Source: AP-15 sp963738185 (GTDB lineage: Bacteria > Pseudomonadota > Alphaproteobacteria > ATCC43930 > CGMCC-115725). From it: a DNA stretch of 64,000 bases. Below the pieces are notes generated by a model that was given only the letters and a program-made list of their open reading frames with translations, was not told where the DNA came from and ran no database searches. Where the stretch lies: positions 248,001-312,000 of the forward strand of contig CAVTVA010000001.1 in the NCBI GenBank assembly GCA_963738185.1. Direction: 5' to 3'. Of the stretch, positions 17,912-26,321 are shown one piece after another; the first letter of the stretch is position 1; each line of letters opens with the position of its first letter. A program made the translations under genes and the position numbers.

Positions 17912-18520
17912 ATGATCTTTGAGATGCGGACCTACCGGTTGCAGCCGGGGTCTGTGCCCGAGGCCGAGAAGCGCTTTGGCGAGGCGCTGACCGAGCGCGT
18001 CAAGGTGTCGCCGCTCGGCGCCTTCTTTCATACCGAGGTCGGGCCGCTCAACCACATCATCCATATCTGGCCCTATGACGATCTGCAGCACCGCACGCGG
18101 GTGCGCTCGCAGTCGATCCCCGGCTGGCCGCCGAAGATCCAGGAATTCATCGTCGAGATGGAGAGCAAGATCGTTGTCGCGGCGCCGTTCTGCCCAGCCT
18201 TCACGCCGCGTCAGCACGGCAACCTCTACGAGATCCGCACCTACACGATGCTGCCGGGGTCGGCCCCGACCGTCGTCGAGAAATGGGCCGAGCGCATCCC
18301 CGGCCGGGTCAAGCTGTCGCCCCTGGCCGCGGCCGGCCATACTGAGCTCGGGCCATTGAACCAGTGGATCCACATCTGGGCCTACAAGGACGCCAATGAG
18401 CGCGCCCGCATCCGCGAGGAATCGCGCAAGGACGGCAACTGGCCGCCGGCCACCCGCGGCATGTTCGTCAAGCAGGAAAACATGCTGGTGGTCCCGGCCT
18501 CGTTCTCGCCGCTGCGCTGA
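17912..18520 (+). CDS. NIPSNAP family protein with two repeats
   Basis: 202 residues made of two similar ferredoxin-like NIPSNAP domains: MIFEMRTYRLQPGSVPEAEK at residue 1 and NLYEIRTYTMLPGSAPTVVE near residue 106, each followed by a GPLNxxIHIWxY motif. The family's biochemical role is not known in bacteria. GGGAG lies 6 bases before the ATG. It converges on the PBP gene, with a palindromic repeat between them. Confidence 0.88.
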   Translation: MIFEMRTYRLQPGSVPEAEKRFGEALTERVKVSPLGAFFHTEVGPLNHIIHIWPYDDLQHRTRVRSQSIPGWPPKIQEFIVEMESKIVVAAPFCPAFTPRQHGNLYEIRTYTMLPGSAPTVVEKWAERIPGRVKLSPLAAAGHTELGPLNQWIHIWAYKDANERARIREESRKDGNWPPATRGMFVKQENMLVVPASFSPLR

Positions 18521-18530
18521 CCCGGGCGCC

Positions 18531-20570
18531 TCACCGGTAGCGCCCCTCACCCTCCCGCTGCGCGGGTCCCTCCCTCTCCCCGCTCGCGGGGAGAGGGTTG
18601 GGGTGAGGGGCTGGCGCAAACAGCCTGAGAAGGTTGTCGAAGAGGCCGCCGCTCGCCGGCGTGACGGCGGCCGCAACTTGTGCCGAGGGCGCGCCGGGCA
18701 ATGGCCGGACCGGCATCGGCCGGGTCGCCGCGAGCATAAAGCGGCGCCACGCCTCGGCCGGCAGCGAGCCGCCGGTGACCTTGCGCATCGGGCTGTCGTC
18801 GTCGTTGCCGAGCCATACTCCAGCCACGAGATGGGCGGTGTAGCCGATAAACCAGGCGTCGCGATAATCCTCGGTTGTGCCGGTCTTGCCGGCGGCCGGG
18901 CGGGGCAGTGCCGCGGCGCGGCCGGTGCCGTGATCGATCACGCCCTTCAGCATCTGGTTCATCGCACCGTCGAGCTCGGGCGAGATCACCCGGCCCGGCC
19001 CGGAGCCGGTGCGGCGAAACAGCACCCGGCCGGCGCTGTCGCGGATTTCGGCGATCCCGTATGGCCACACCCCCCACCCGCCATTGGCGAAGGGTGCATA
19101 GGCCGAGACCAGCTCCAACAGGTTCACCTCGTCGCTGCCGAGCGCGATACTGGGGTCGCGGGTTAAGGGCGAAGCGATGCCGAGCCGGTGGGCGAGCGCG
19201 ACGATGTTGTCAATGCCGGCGCGCAACGCCACCTGGACCGCGATCGTATTGACCGACTGGGCCAAGGCTTCGGCCATGGTCATGTCGCCTTGGTAATGAT
19301 TGGCGAAGTCGCGCGGCTGCCAGCGGCCGATCCGGATTGGCCCATCGACAAAATGGTCGGACGGGCGCAAGCCGGCCTCAAGGCCGGCGAGATAGACGAA
19401 CGGCTTGAACGCGGACCCCGGCTGGCGCTGGGCTTGCGTGGCGCGATTAAACTCACTCGAATCATAGCTGCGGCCGCCGACCATCGCCCGCACCGCGCCG
19501 TCGGGCGACATCGCCACCAGCGCGCCCTCGCTGGCCGCGGCCTTGGCGCCGTGTGCGATCGTGCCCGAGATCGCGGCCTCGGCTTCGGCCTGCAGCCGCG
19601 GGTCGAGCGTGGTCAGCACGGTCAGGTCGCGACCCGCCGCACCGGTGTAATCCGCCAGCCGGTCGGCCACCCAATCGGCGAAATAGCGGCTCTGCGGCCG
19701 GCGCGATGCGACCGCGGCACGAGGCGCCGCGTTGATTGCGGCGGCGGCCTCGCGCTTGGTGACAAACCCGGCCTCGACCATGTTGGCCAGCACCTGCGCG
19801 GTTCGCGCTGCGGCCAGGTCGCGGTCGTGCAATGGGTTGAACCGCGTCGGCGCTTTCAGCAGCCCGGCGAGCATGGCGCTCTGGTAAAGGTCGATCTGGC
19901 GCGCCGATAGGCCGAAATAGCGGTGTGCCGCGGCATCGACGCCATAGCAGCCGGCGCCGAAATAGACCCGGTTTAGATAGATTTCGAGGATCTGTGTTTT
20001 GGTGAAGCGGTGGGTCAGCCACAGCGCCAGCAAGCTCTCGCGGATTTTGCGGCCGAGGCTCCGCTGCGGCGTCAAAAACAGGTTTTTGGCGAGCTGCTGG
20101 GTGATCGTGCTGCCGCCCTCGACGATGTGGCCGGCGGCCAAATCGGCGAGCGCGGCGCGCAGGATGCCGACCGGGTCAATGCCCGGATTGCTGTAGAAGC
20201 GGCGATCCTCGGTCGCGATCACGGCCTCGGGCAGATAGGGCGACATCTCCTTCAAGCTCAGTGGCCGCCCAAATAGGTCGCCATAGCTCGCGATCGCGCT
20301 GCCGTCGGCGGCAAGGATGGTGACGCTCGGGCGCCGCTGCGATTTGGTCAGCTCGCCAAGATGGGGCAAAGTGAGGATGAAATAGCCGAGGGCTCCGCCG
20401 CCGAGCAGCGCCGCCCACAAGAACAGCAGAAGCGCCAGCCGCAGCGCGCGAGCGGACCACGACCGCGAGCGAATGGCCGGCCGCGGCCGCTTCGGTGGAG
20501 CCTTGCGGCGGCGCTTGCGCGCCGGTGCAAGGCGATCGGCCGGATCGGCGCGCAGCTTTGGGTCAGGCAT
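18531..20570 (-). CDS. class A penicillin-binding protein (PBP1A family transglycosylase/transpeptidase)
   Basis: 679 residues from ATG 20570. After a basic cytoplasmic tail and one membrane anchor (LRLALLLFLWAALLGGGALGYFIL) comes a GT51 transglycosylase domain with EDRRFYSNPGID, GGSTITQQLAKNLFL and EIYLNRVYFGAGCYG. The transpeptidase domain has SxxK in PGSAFKPF, SxN in AQSVNTIA and KTG in GKTGTTEDYRDAWFIGY. It polymerises and cross-links peptidoglycan in the periplasm. The last 25 or so residues (from HPNPLPASGERE) are encoded by the palindromic repeat at 18543-18610 and are probably a recent extension. An open frame continues 127 codons upstream of 20570, but it is antisense to the neighbouring gene and unlike the family. 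Confidence 0.9.
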   Translation of the reverse strand: MPDPKLRADPADRLAPARKRRRKAPPKRPRPAIRSRSWSARALRLALLLFLWAALLGGGALGYFILTLPHLGELTKSQRRPSVTILAADGSAIASYGDLFGRPLSLKEMSPYLPEAVIATEDRRFYSNPGIDPVGILRAALADLAAGHIVEGGSTITQQLAKNLFLTPQRSLGRKIRESLLALWLTHRFTKTQILEIYLNRVYFGAGCYGVDAAAHRYFGLSARQIDLYQSAMLAGLLKAPTRFNPLHDRDLAAARTAQVLANMVEAGFVTKREAAAAINAAPRAAVASRRPQSRYFADWVADRLADYTGAAGRDLTVLTTLDPRLQAEAEAAISGTIAHGAKAAASEGALVAMSPDGAVRAMVGGRSYDSSEFNRATQAQRQPGSAFKPFVYLAGLEAGLRPSDHFVDGPIRIGRWQPRDFANHYQGDMTMAEALAQSVNTIAVQVALRAGIDNIVALAHRLGIASPLTRDPSIALGSDEVNLLELVSAYAPFANGGWGVWPYGIAEIRDSAGRVLFRRTGSGPGRVISPELDGAMNQMLKGVIDHGTGRAAALPRPAAGKTGTTEDYRDAWFIGYTAHLVAGVWLGNDDDSPMRKVTGGSLPAEAWRRFMLAATRPMPVRPLPGAPSAQVAAAVTPASGGLFDNLLRLFAPAPHPNPLPASGEREGPAQREGEGRYR
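18543..18610. repeat. palindromic repeat overlapping the 3' end of the PBP gene
   Basis: Outer arms CCCCTCACCC (18543-18552) and GGGTGAGGGG (18601-18610) pair perfectly. An inner hairpin CTCTCCCC (18574-18581) / GGGGAGAG (18588-18595) lies between. Similar C-rich palindromes recur near 29663 and 50802, so this is an interspersed family. It may also act as a terminator for the two convergent genes. Confidence 0.7.
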
Positions 20571-20830
20571 CGCCCGGCCGAGCCGAGGCAAGCCGTCCGC
20601 TGGCGGCCACTCTGGTCGCTCTGTCAGCCACTGGCTCCCCCGATCCCCTGGCATCGCCGGCGCAACGCAGCCTTTTATTATTGCCGGAACTATGGCAGGG
20701 GTTCGGCGGCTTGCCCGTTGACCCAAAGGGAACGGTGGCGCCGATACCGTTGTTTGCTGGCGATCGGGGCGTCGCGCAGAGCTTTTTTGATCGCGGCGCG
20801 GCGACGGCAAAATTCGCGGGAGCGACAGCC

Positions 20831-21361
20831 ATGGCTGAGTGGACCGGTTCGACGGAGGGCTTCGGCAACACGCAGCCGGGCCTCGACCGCGCCAAGGATA
20901 TCGTCGTCGAATTCGCTTGTGCCACGCAATCGGCTGCGCTGTCGGCGGCAAATGAGCGCAAAGAGCGCGTCGCCCAGCAGGTCGGCGGCATCGCCGAGGC
21001 GGTGCGCTCGGCGGCGCGCTCGCTCGACCGCTCGCAGACCCCGACCGTGGCGCGCTATGTCGATCGGGCGGCCGCGCAGGTCGATGATCTGGCCCACGCG
21101 CTGCACGAGCGTCGCTGGGGCGAGCTGATCGGCGATCTCGAAATGGTCGCGCGCCGGCAGCCGGCGCTTTTTGTCACCGGGGCGGTAGCGGTCGGGTTTC
21201 TGATCGGGCGTTTTCTGTCGCTGTCGAACCGCCACCAAAATGGGATGCCAATGTCCGAAGGCGGGCCGGCGCCGGTGACCGCCGCGATCTCCAGCGCCAG
21301 CGGCAATGACCGGCTTCACGGCTGGGGTAACCCCGGTGCCGAGCCCCGAGAAACGCCGTGA
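20831..21361 (+). CDS. helical membrane-associated protein, first gene of the holin/DUF3618 operon
   Basis: 176 residues, ATG 20831 behind GGGAG. The first 120 residues are an amphipathic helix-rich region (ERVAQQVGGIAEAVRSAARS, VARYVDRAAAQVDDLAHAL), followed by RRQPALFVTGAVAVGFLIGRF, a single membrane helix near the C-terminus. This layout resembles ElaB/DUF883-like stress proteins, but I cannot assign the family with certainty. Its stop overlaps the GTG start of the next gene. It is divergent from the PBP gene. Confidence 0.7.
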   Translation: MAEWTGSTEGFGNTQPGLDRAKDIVVEFACATQSAALSAANERKERVAQQVGGIAEAVRSAARSLDRSQTPTVARYVDRAAAQVDDLAHALHERRWGELIGDLEMVARRQPALFVTGAVAVGFLIGRFLSLSNRHQNGMPMSEGGPAPVTAAISSASGNDRLHGWGNPGAEPRETP

Positions 21362-21792
21362 GCCCTTCCGAAACGTTCACGCGGCCCGAGAACGACCCGT
21401 TCCAGTCGCGGCCGCCGCCGCGCTCGATAGCAGCGCTACTTGCTGACCTCGCCGAGCAAATCCGCAGGTTGCTGCGGCTCGAGCTGGCGCTGTTCAAGGT
21501 GGAGCTTGCCGAAAAGCTTCACCGGCTGGGGTTCGGCCTGGCGGCGGTGGCAGTCGGCGCTGTTCTCGCGCTCAGCGGCTGGCTCGCCCTGCTCGCGGCC
21601 GCGGTGTTGGCGCTCACTATCGTCCTGCCGCCGTGGCTCGCGGCGCTGATTGTCGGGGTCGTTGCACTGCTCGTGGCTGGACTACTGCTGTTCCTCGGCA
21701 AGCGATGGCTCGACGCGAAGAGGCTGGTGCCGCGGCGCAGCCTGAATTCGCTGCGACAGGACGAAGCCTGGGTTGGGGAGCGGCTGCCGTGA
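21358..21792 (+). CDS. phage holin family protein (putative actinobacterial holin-X / holin_3_6 type)
   Basis: 144 residues, starting at GTG 21358 with a GTGA overlap with the previous stop. A helical N-terminus (SIAALLADLAEQIRRLLRLE, then LALFKVELAEKLHRLG) is followed by two long hydrophobic helices (AVAVGAVLALSGWLALLAAA and LAALIVGVVALLVAGLLLFLG). This is the pattern of PF07332-type proteins, which despite the name are chromosomal envelope proteins in many Proteobacteria. It is translationally coupled on both sides. Confidence 0.8.
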   Translation: MSPSETFTRPENDPFQSRPPPRSIAALLADLAEQIRRLLRLELALFKVELAEKLHRLGFGLAAVAVGAVLALSGWLALLAAAVLALTIVLPPWLAALIVGVVALLVAGLLLFLGKRWLDAKRLVPRRSLNSLRQDEAWVGERLP

Positions 21793-22556
21793 CGTCAAAG
21801 TCGGAACAGGCGATGGCGGAGATCGAAGGGCAGATCGCCCGCACCCGAGCCGAGCTCGGCCTGACCCTCGACGCTGCGGCGATCGAGCTTGCCCCCCGCC
21901 ACCTGGTCGAACGAGGTGTCGATATGGTCACTGATTTTTTGAGCGCGAACCGGCCCGACGGGATCAGCTTTGGGGCGGCGTTTCGCGCGGACCCGGTTCC
22001 TCTGGCGCTGATCGGGTTGGGCATCGCTTGGCTAGTCGCCGAAAACCTCGGCCTTGTCGGCGGCGTCAACCTCGGCGAAGGCGACGCCGCGCCGGGCGAG
22101 ATGGCGGCACCAGGGCAACGGATCGCCGACTATGCCGAGCCCACGCTCAACGGGCCTGCGCTCGGGGGCGGCGCGGAGGCTCACACCGGCCAGGGCTGGA
22201 TGCACCGCGCGGCGGACGTCGCTCAGGGTGCGGTGCGGTCGATCGTCGCCGATAGCGGCGCGGTGCTGGAACGCGCCGGCGATTATCTCGGCAAAGCGCT
22301 GCCGTCGGGCGGCTCGGCCCAGCACGCCGGCGGTTGGCTGAACCGGATTGGACGGCACCCGCTGCTGCTTGGGGCGGCCGGGCTGGCGGCTGGAGCGGTG
22401 GTCTCGCTGCTGCTGCCGACGACTCGGCGCGAGCAGGAGATTGTTGGTGAAGCCCGCGAGGATCTGTGGGAAAAGGCTGAGCAATTCGGCCATCGCGCGG
22501 CCGAGGGCGTGCGCTCGCTAGCCGAGAACCCGAACCGCTCTGGGCCTGCGGAATAA
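21789..22556 (+). CDS. DUF3618 domain membrane protein
   Basis: 255 residues from GTG 21789, overlapping the previous stop (GTGA). The DUF3618 signature lies at residues 10-30 (AEIEGQIARTRAELGLTLDA). Two short hydrophobic stretches follow (VPLALIGLGIAWLVAENLGL and PLLLGAAGLAAGAVVSLLLP), separated by a long helical, Gly-rich region. The family is usually found next to holin-like and ElaB-like genes, as here. Role unknown; an envelope-stress function is a guess from context. Confidence 0.8.
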   Translation: MTSKSEQAMAEIEGQIARTRAELGLTLDAAAIELAPRHLVERGVDMVTDFLSANRPDGISFGAAFRADPVPLALIGLGIAWLVAENLGLVGGVNLGEGDAAPGEMAAPGQRIADYAEPTLNGPALGGGAEAHTGQGWMHRAADVAQGAVRSIVADSGAVLERAGDYLGKALPSGGSAQHAGGWLNRIGRHPLLLGAAGLAAGAVVSLLLPTTRREQEIVGEAREDLWEKAEQFGHRAAEGVRSLAENPNRSGPAE

Positions 22557-22599
22557 GGGGGCACTCCTTCCGGCTCGGGGGAACAGAGAAGGGGGCGGA

Positions 22600-23088
22600 A
22601 TGATGGAATCTTCGGTCGGCGTCCACCGTGCGGCTCTTCTGGGGGGAAGTCTCCTGATTCTCACGGCGCTCGCGCCCTATGCGTGGGCGCAAGCCCCCGT
22701 GCCGATGTCAAACAACCCCGCCGAGATCACTGCCTGCTTGTGTATGGAGCAGGGCATCTCGGCCTTGTCGGCGAACATGTCGGCGAAGACCCAGGCGCTT
22801 GCCGCGGTTCGCCAACGCCTCGCCAGCCTCGACGCACAATACGAACAAGCAAAGCGGAATGAGGATGTCAACAACCCGAGCTCGGTCGAAAACGTAAAGG
22901 CGATTTTGGCGCAGCGTGACGCCGCCTACCAGCAATCGCTGGGGCCGGTGGTCAGCGATGCCGATCAGGCGACCGCCCGCTACAACGCCGAGGTCAACAC
23001 GTATAACGGGAGCTGCGCAAACCGTATGTTCGATTCGGCTATGATGGCGCAGATTCAGGCGCATCTGCAGTGTCCGCCGCTGCGCTAG
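22600..23088 (+). CDS. secreted protein with predicted coiled coil, unknown function
   Basis: 162 residues. The N-terminal signal peptide (ALLGGSLLILTALAPYAWAQ) is probably cleaved after AWA. The mature region is a helical segment (AKTQALAAVRQRLASLDAQY, then EQAKRNED) flanked by cysteines (ACLCMEQG, NGSCANRM, LQCPPLR) that could form disulfides in the periplasm. I recognise it only as a conserved hypothetical type. Its 3' end overlaps that of hisI by 50 bases on the opposite strand. Confidence 0.7.
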   Translation: MMESSVGVHRAALLGGSLLILTALAPYAWAQAPVPMSNNPAEITACLCMEQGISALSANMSAKTQALAAVRQRLASLDAQYEQAKRNEDVNNPSSVENVKAILAQRDAAYQQSLGPVVSDADQATARYNAEVNTYNGSCANRMFDSAMMAQIQAHLQCPPLR

Positions 23089-23491
23089 GCGCGGCCGGCT
23101 CCGGGTAGAGGATTTCGGGCGCGATTTGCGGGGCGGCGATCACCGCCCAGCGATCCCCCCGCCACGCCCGGAAAAAGCAGCTGCGCCGGCCTGTATGGCA
23201 GGCCACGCCGAGCTGATCGACCAGCAGCAGCACCGTATCGCCATCGCAATCGAGGCGCACCTCGCGGATTTCCTGCACTTGGCCGGAGGTCTCGCCCTTG
23301 CGCCACAGCCGGGCGCGCGAGCGCGACCAGTAGCAGGCGCGGCCTTCGCTGAGGGTGGCGCGGACTGCGGCGCGGTTCATCCACGCCACCATCAGGATCT
23401 CGCCGGTGTCGTGCTGCTGGGCGATCGCCGGCACCAGCCCGTCGCGGTCGAACCTGATCTCGCCGAGCGCCCGCTCGATCGCCTCGCTCAT
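23039..23491 (-). CDS. hisI: phosphoribosyl-AMP cyclohydrolase
   Basis: 150 residues; the third step of histidine synthesis, opening the adenine ring of PR-AMP. Motifs are LVPAIAQQHDTGEILMVAWM, ACYWSRSRARLWRKGETSG, the metal-binding DCDGDTVLLLVDQ and ACHTGRRSCFF. ATG 23491 matches the family start. The C-terminal tail after RAWRGDRW is Ala/Pro-rich and long; the stop lies inside the convergent secreted-protein gene. It stands alone, not in a his operon. Confidence 0.92.
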   Translation of the reverse strand: MSEAIERALGEIRFDRDGLVPAIAQQHDTGEILMVAWMNRAAVRATLSEGRACYWSRSRARLWRKGETSGQVQEIREVRLDCDGDTVLLLVDQLGVACHTGRRSCFFRAWRGDRWAVIAAPQIAPEILYPEPAAPSAAADTADAPESAPS

Positions 23492-23774
23492 TTCACCCAC
23501 GCTCCCGTCTCGCACCACCGGTCCTGGGATTAAGGCCGCGCGGCGACCAAAACAATGGCGGCGCTTGATGTTCCTCGCCGACACCGCGGCAGCACTGTCG
23601 GTTTTTCTGACAATAGCGGTGGCTTCGAACCTATCTGAATTGACCGAATTGCCGGGCTTGTACCCGCTCGCCGCCGTTATCGGCCGAAACCTTCCGGTTT
23701 TTGTCGTCGGCCGACCTTACACTCTCTTGAAGGGAGTTTCTAAAATTTTGACTAACTGATTGAGAAATTGGACA

Positions 23775-23789
23775 TGGCATAAGACGTGC
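23775..23789 (+). promoter_or_regulatory. sigma-54-like promoter upstream of the second PEP-CTERM gene
   Basis: TGGCATAAGACGTGC keeps the GG and GC doublets at the exact -24/-12 spacing and matches TGGCA and TGC of the consensus. It ends about 40 bases before ATG 23829. The rest of the 337-base gap (23492-23828) is AT-richer non-coding sequence in which I see no gene. PEP-CTERM genes are known in some bacteria to depend on sigma-54 and the PrsK/PrsR regulators. Confidence 0.45.
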
Positions 23790-23828
23790 GTATCGTACCT
23801 CCAGCTACTCATAGTGGAGATTAACGTC

Positions 23829-24653
23829 ATGAGATTTTGCAAAAAGGCGCTCCTTGCTCAGGCCGGGTTGGCCGGCGGACTGGCGATGGCGGGAGTGGCG
23901 GGGCAACCCGCTGCCGCAGCATCGGTGACCTTCGCATTTGGCTCGCTGAGCAATAACGCGACCAACTCCCAGATCCAGAGCTTTATGAACACCGCCCTTG
24001 GCGCAGACGGGTCGGTGGTCGTGGCCGGGGCAGTGGGCTCGAACAGCTACGACGCCGACGGCCATGTTACCGGTCCGATCCGCGACAGGCACTATACTTC
24101 TTATACGCTCGCCGATCTGGACTCCGCCGGCAACGGGACATTCATCCAAAACGACACGAGCCATTCGCACAACGACATCCTGATGTCGTTTAACGGCTTT
24201 ACGATCTCGAGCGTCACCTTCGACTTCGAGATTTTTCCGGACGACAGCTGCACATCGCTGTCCGGCGACCATTGCGGCGGCCATAACAACCCGAACCAGC
24301 CCGACCTGACGCTGTTGGCAAATGGCTCGCAGGTCATCCAGTGGGAGGGCCTGACCCCGGGGAGCGGCGACGACAGCAATGGTGTGGATGCGTCGGGAGA
24401 CACCCATTCGCCGGCCAGCGGCTCGGGCATCGAGAAAGCGCCGCAGCTATTGGGTTCGAGCGGGCTGATCTCGGATCTGCCGGCCGACACGACGACGCTC
24501 GATTTCCAGGATTGGCCGGCGACGATCGCGATCAACGATCTCGTGGTCAACTTCAGCAAGGACCCTCCCGCAGTGCCCGAGCCGGCGACCATGGCTCTGC
24601 TCCTCTCGGCCCTGGCCGGGTTCGCCCTGTTCCGCAGACGGCGGCGACTGTAA
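23829..24653 (+). CDS. PEP-CTERM sorting domain protein (exported)
   Basis: 274 residues from ATG 23829, with GGAG 9 bases upstream. The signal peptide is MRFCKKALLAQAGLAGGLAM, cleaved probably after QPAAAA. The mature part is rich in Asp, Ser, Asn and Gly (SHSHNDILMSFNGFTISSVT, FEIFPDDSCTSLSGDHCGG), suggesting a beta-sandwich, carbohydrate-binding-like domain. The C-terminus is VPEPATMALLLSALAGFALF followed by RRRRR, the PEP-CTERM/exosortase signal. It differs in sequence from the protein at 17054 apart from this tail. Confidence 0.87.
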   Translation: MRFCKKALLAQAGLAGGLAMAGVAGQPAAAASVTFAFGSLSNNATNSQIQSFMNTALGADGSVVVAGAVGSNSYDADGHVTGPIRDRHYTSYTLADLDSAGNGTFIQNDTSHSHNDILMSFNGFTISSVTFDFEIFPDDSCTSLSGDHCGGHNNPNQPDLTLLANGSQVIQWEGLTPGSGDDSNGVDASGDTHSPASGSGIEKAPQLLGSSGLISDLPADTTTLDFQDWPATIAINDLVVNFSKDPPAVPEPATMALLLSALAGFALFRRRRRL

Positions 24654-24739
24654 GCAAGACCGACCGCTTTGGGGTCAAGATGGCGGCAAGGGTGGGCGGG
24701 GCTTCGTTTGATCAGATGCCGCCGATGGTTGAAGAACCC

Positions 24740-26039
24740 TCACTGCTGCTGGCGGGTTTCGGGCTGGTGAGTTGGCGCCGACGCGAGTTCGTTCAATCGG
24801 GCGAGGCATCGGGCGCGGTCGGCGGCGAAGTCGCCCGCCTCCCACCAGCGCTCGATTGCGTCGAGCAGCGCGCCAACGCGCGGGCCGGGCGGGATGCCGA
24901 GAGCCGTCACATCGCGACCGGAGAGCGGGAGCACCGGCCGCTGCCACTCGCGGGCGAGGCCGAGAAGCACCGCCAGCGGCTTGGGATCGGCTTGGCCATC
25001 TGCTGCCAGCAGCAATGCCAGGTCGCGGCAGCGCTCGGCGCCGATCCGGTAAAGCGCGCGCCGCTGCGCCGCGCGGTCGCCTGCTCGAGCGACGGCCGGA
25101 TCGAGCTCGGCCGGCCAGGGTGGGATAAGCCCGGCCAAGCGGTCGCGCCACGCGTTTGACAGGCGCAGCCGATCGGCGAGGGCCGCGGTGCCCTGCTGAT
25201 CGACCTCGATCAGGGCGGCCAGCCGGCGCAGCGGGTCGGGTTCGGGCTCGATCGCGCTCAGCCGGCTCAACCGGTCGAGGTGTAATGCTTCGGGCAGCAC
25301 CACCGCGAGCACCCCGTCCTCTTGCATCATCCCCAATGCCGCGGACGGATCGGGGGCATCGAGCAGCTTGATCAGCTCTTGAGCGACGCGCTCGGCCGAC
25401 AAGGTCGGCAGCAGATGCGCCGCGGCACGGCAGGCGGCGCGAGCCGGCGGATCTCCCGCGGCGGCACCGAAACGGGCCTCGAAGCGGTAATAGCGCAAGA
25501 TGCGCAGCACGTCCTCGGCGATGCGGGTCGCCGGATCGCCGACAAAGCGCACCCGGCCCGCCTCCAGATCGGCCAGGCCGCCGACCGGGTCGTGGATGGT
25601 GCCGTCGGCAGCGAGAAAGATCGCGTTGATGGTAAAATCGCGGCGCGCCGCATCGGCCGCCCAGTCGGCGTCAAAAGCGACCCGCGCGCGGCGGCCGTAG
25701 GTCTCGACATCGCGGCGCAAGGTGGTGATCTCGAAATGGCGCGGCGGCGCCACCGCGGTCACGGTGCCGTGGGCGAGACCGGTCGGCACCACCTTGATCC
25801 CGCTTTTCTGCAGCAATTCGATGACCCTCTCGGGAGGTGCGGGCGTGGCGATGTCGATATCGACTTTCGGCGTTGAGCCGAGGATCGGCCGCCCGAGCAG
25901 CGCGTCGCGCACCGCGCCGCCGACAAAGCGCGCTTCGGCGCCCTCCGGCCGACAGCGCATCCAGCACCGCCCGGGTCGCCGGCTCGTCCATCCATGACGG
26001 GCGGGCAATCCGATGCTGATCGCGCGGCTCGTTCGTCAT
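24740..26039 (-). CDS. cca: CCA tRNA nucleotidyltransferase, one-base frame break near 25945
   Basis: Adds or repairs the 3' CCA of tRNAs. Class II nucleotidyltransferase motifs: GGAVRDALLGR, catalytic DID in KVDIDIATPAPPE, and RRDFTINAIFLA, followed by RILRYYRFEARF and a helical tRNA-binding C-terminus. The true N-terminus (MTNEPRDQHRIARPSWMDEP) is in a different frame; an extra G near 25945 separates it from the rest. Its ATG overlaps the stop of the upstream DUF6111 gene (ATGA). Total about 432 residues, normal for the alphaproteobacterial enzyme. Confidence 0.9.
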
Positions 26040-26314
26040 CGGCGCATGGGCTCGATGTGGCCGGGGATGATCCGCCCGTTCTGCCAGCGCGGTGCGACAT
26101 AGACCCCTTGCTGCGCGGTGCCGAAGCCGACGGTCACCACCAGCAGCACGATCGCCAGCAGCACGGCGCCCGCTCCGGCGAGCCATACCCACGGCACCGA
26201 CGCCCATGCGGTGGCGCCGCCGTCATGCGGCGCTCCCCAGGTGCTCACCCATAAGAGATAGAGCGCCGTCGGCAGCAGCAGCGGCAGGACGATCGTGATA
26301 AAGACCCGGACCAT
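26036..26314 (-). CDS. DUF6111-like small membrane protein
   Basis: 92 residues. Two hydrophobic helices (VFITIVLPLLLPTALYLLWV and WVWLAGAGAVLLAIVLLVVT) are followed by a short polar tail (GVYVAPRWQNGRIIPGHIEP). Its position between the NUDIX hydrolase and the CCA-adding enzyme is the one DUF6111 genes usually occupy in Alphaproteobacteria. Function unknown. It overlaps cca by 4 bases, so translation is coupled. Confidence 0.75.
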   Translation of the reverse strand: MVRVFITIVLPLLLPTALYLLWVSTWGAPHDGGATAWASVPWVWLAGAGAVLLAIVLLVVTVGFGTAQQGVYVAPRWQNGRIIPGHIEPMRR

Positions 26315-26321
26315 GGGATTG

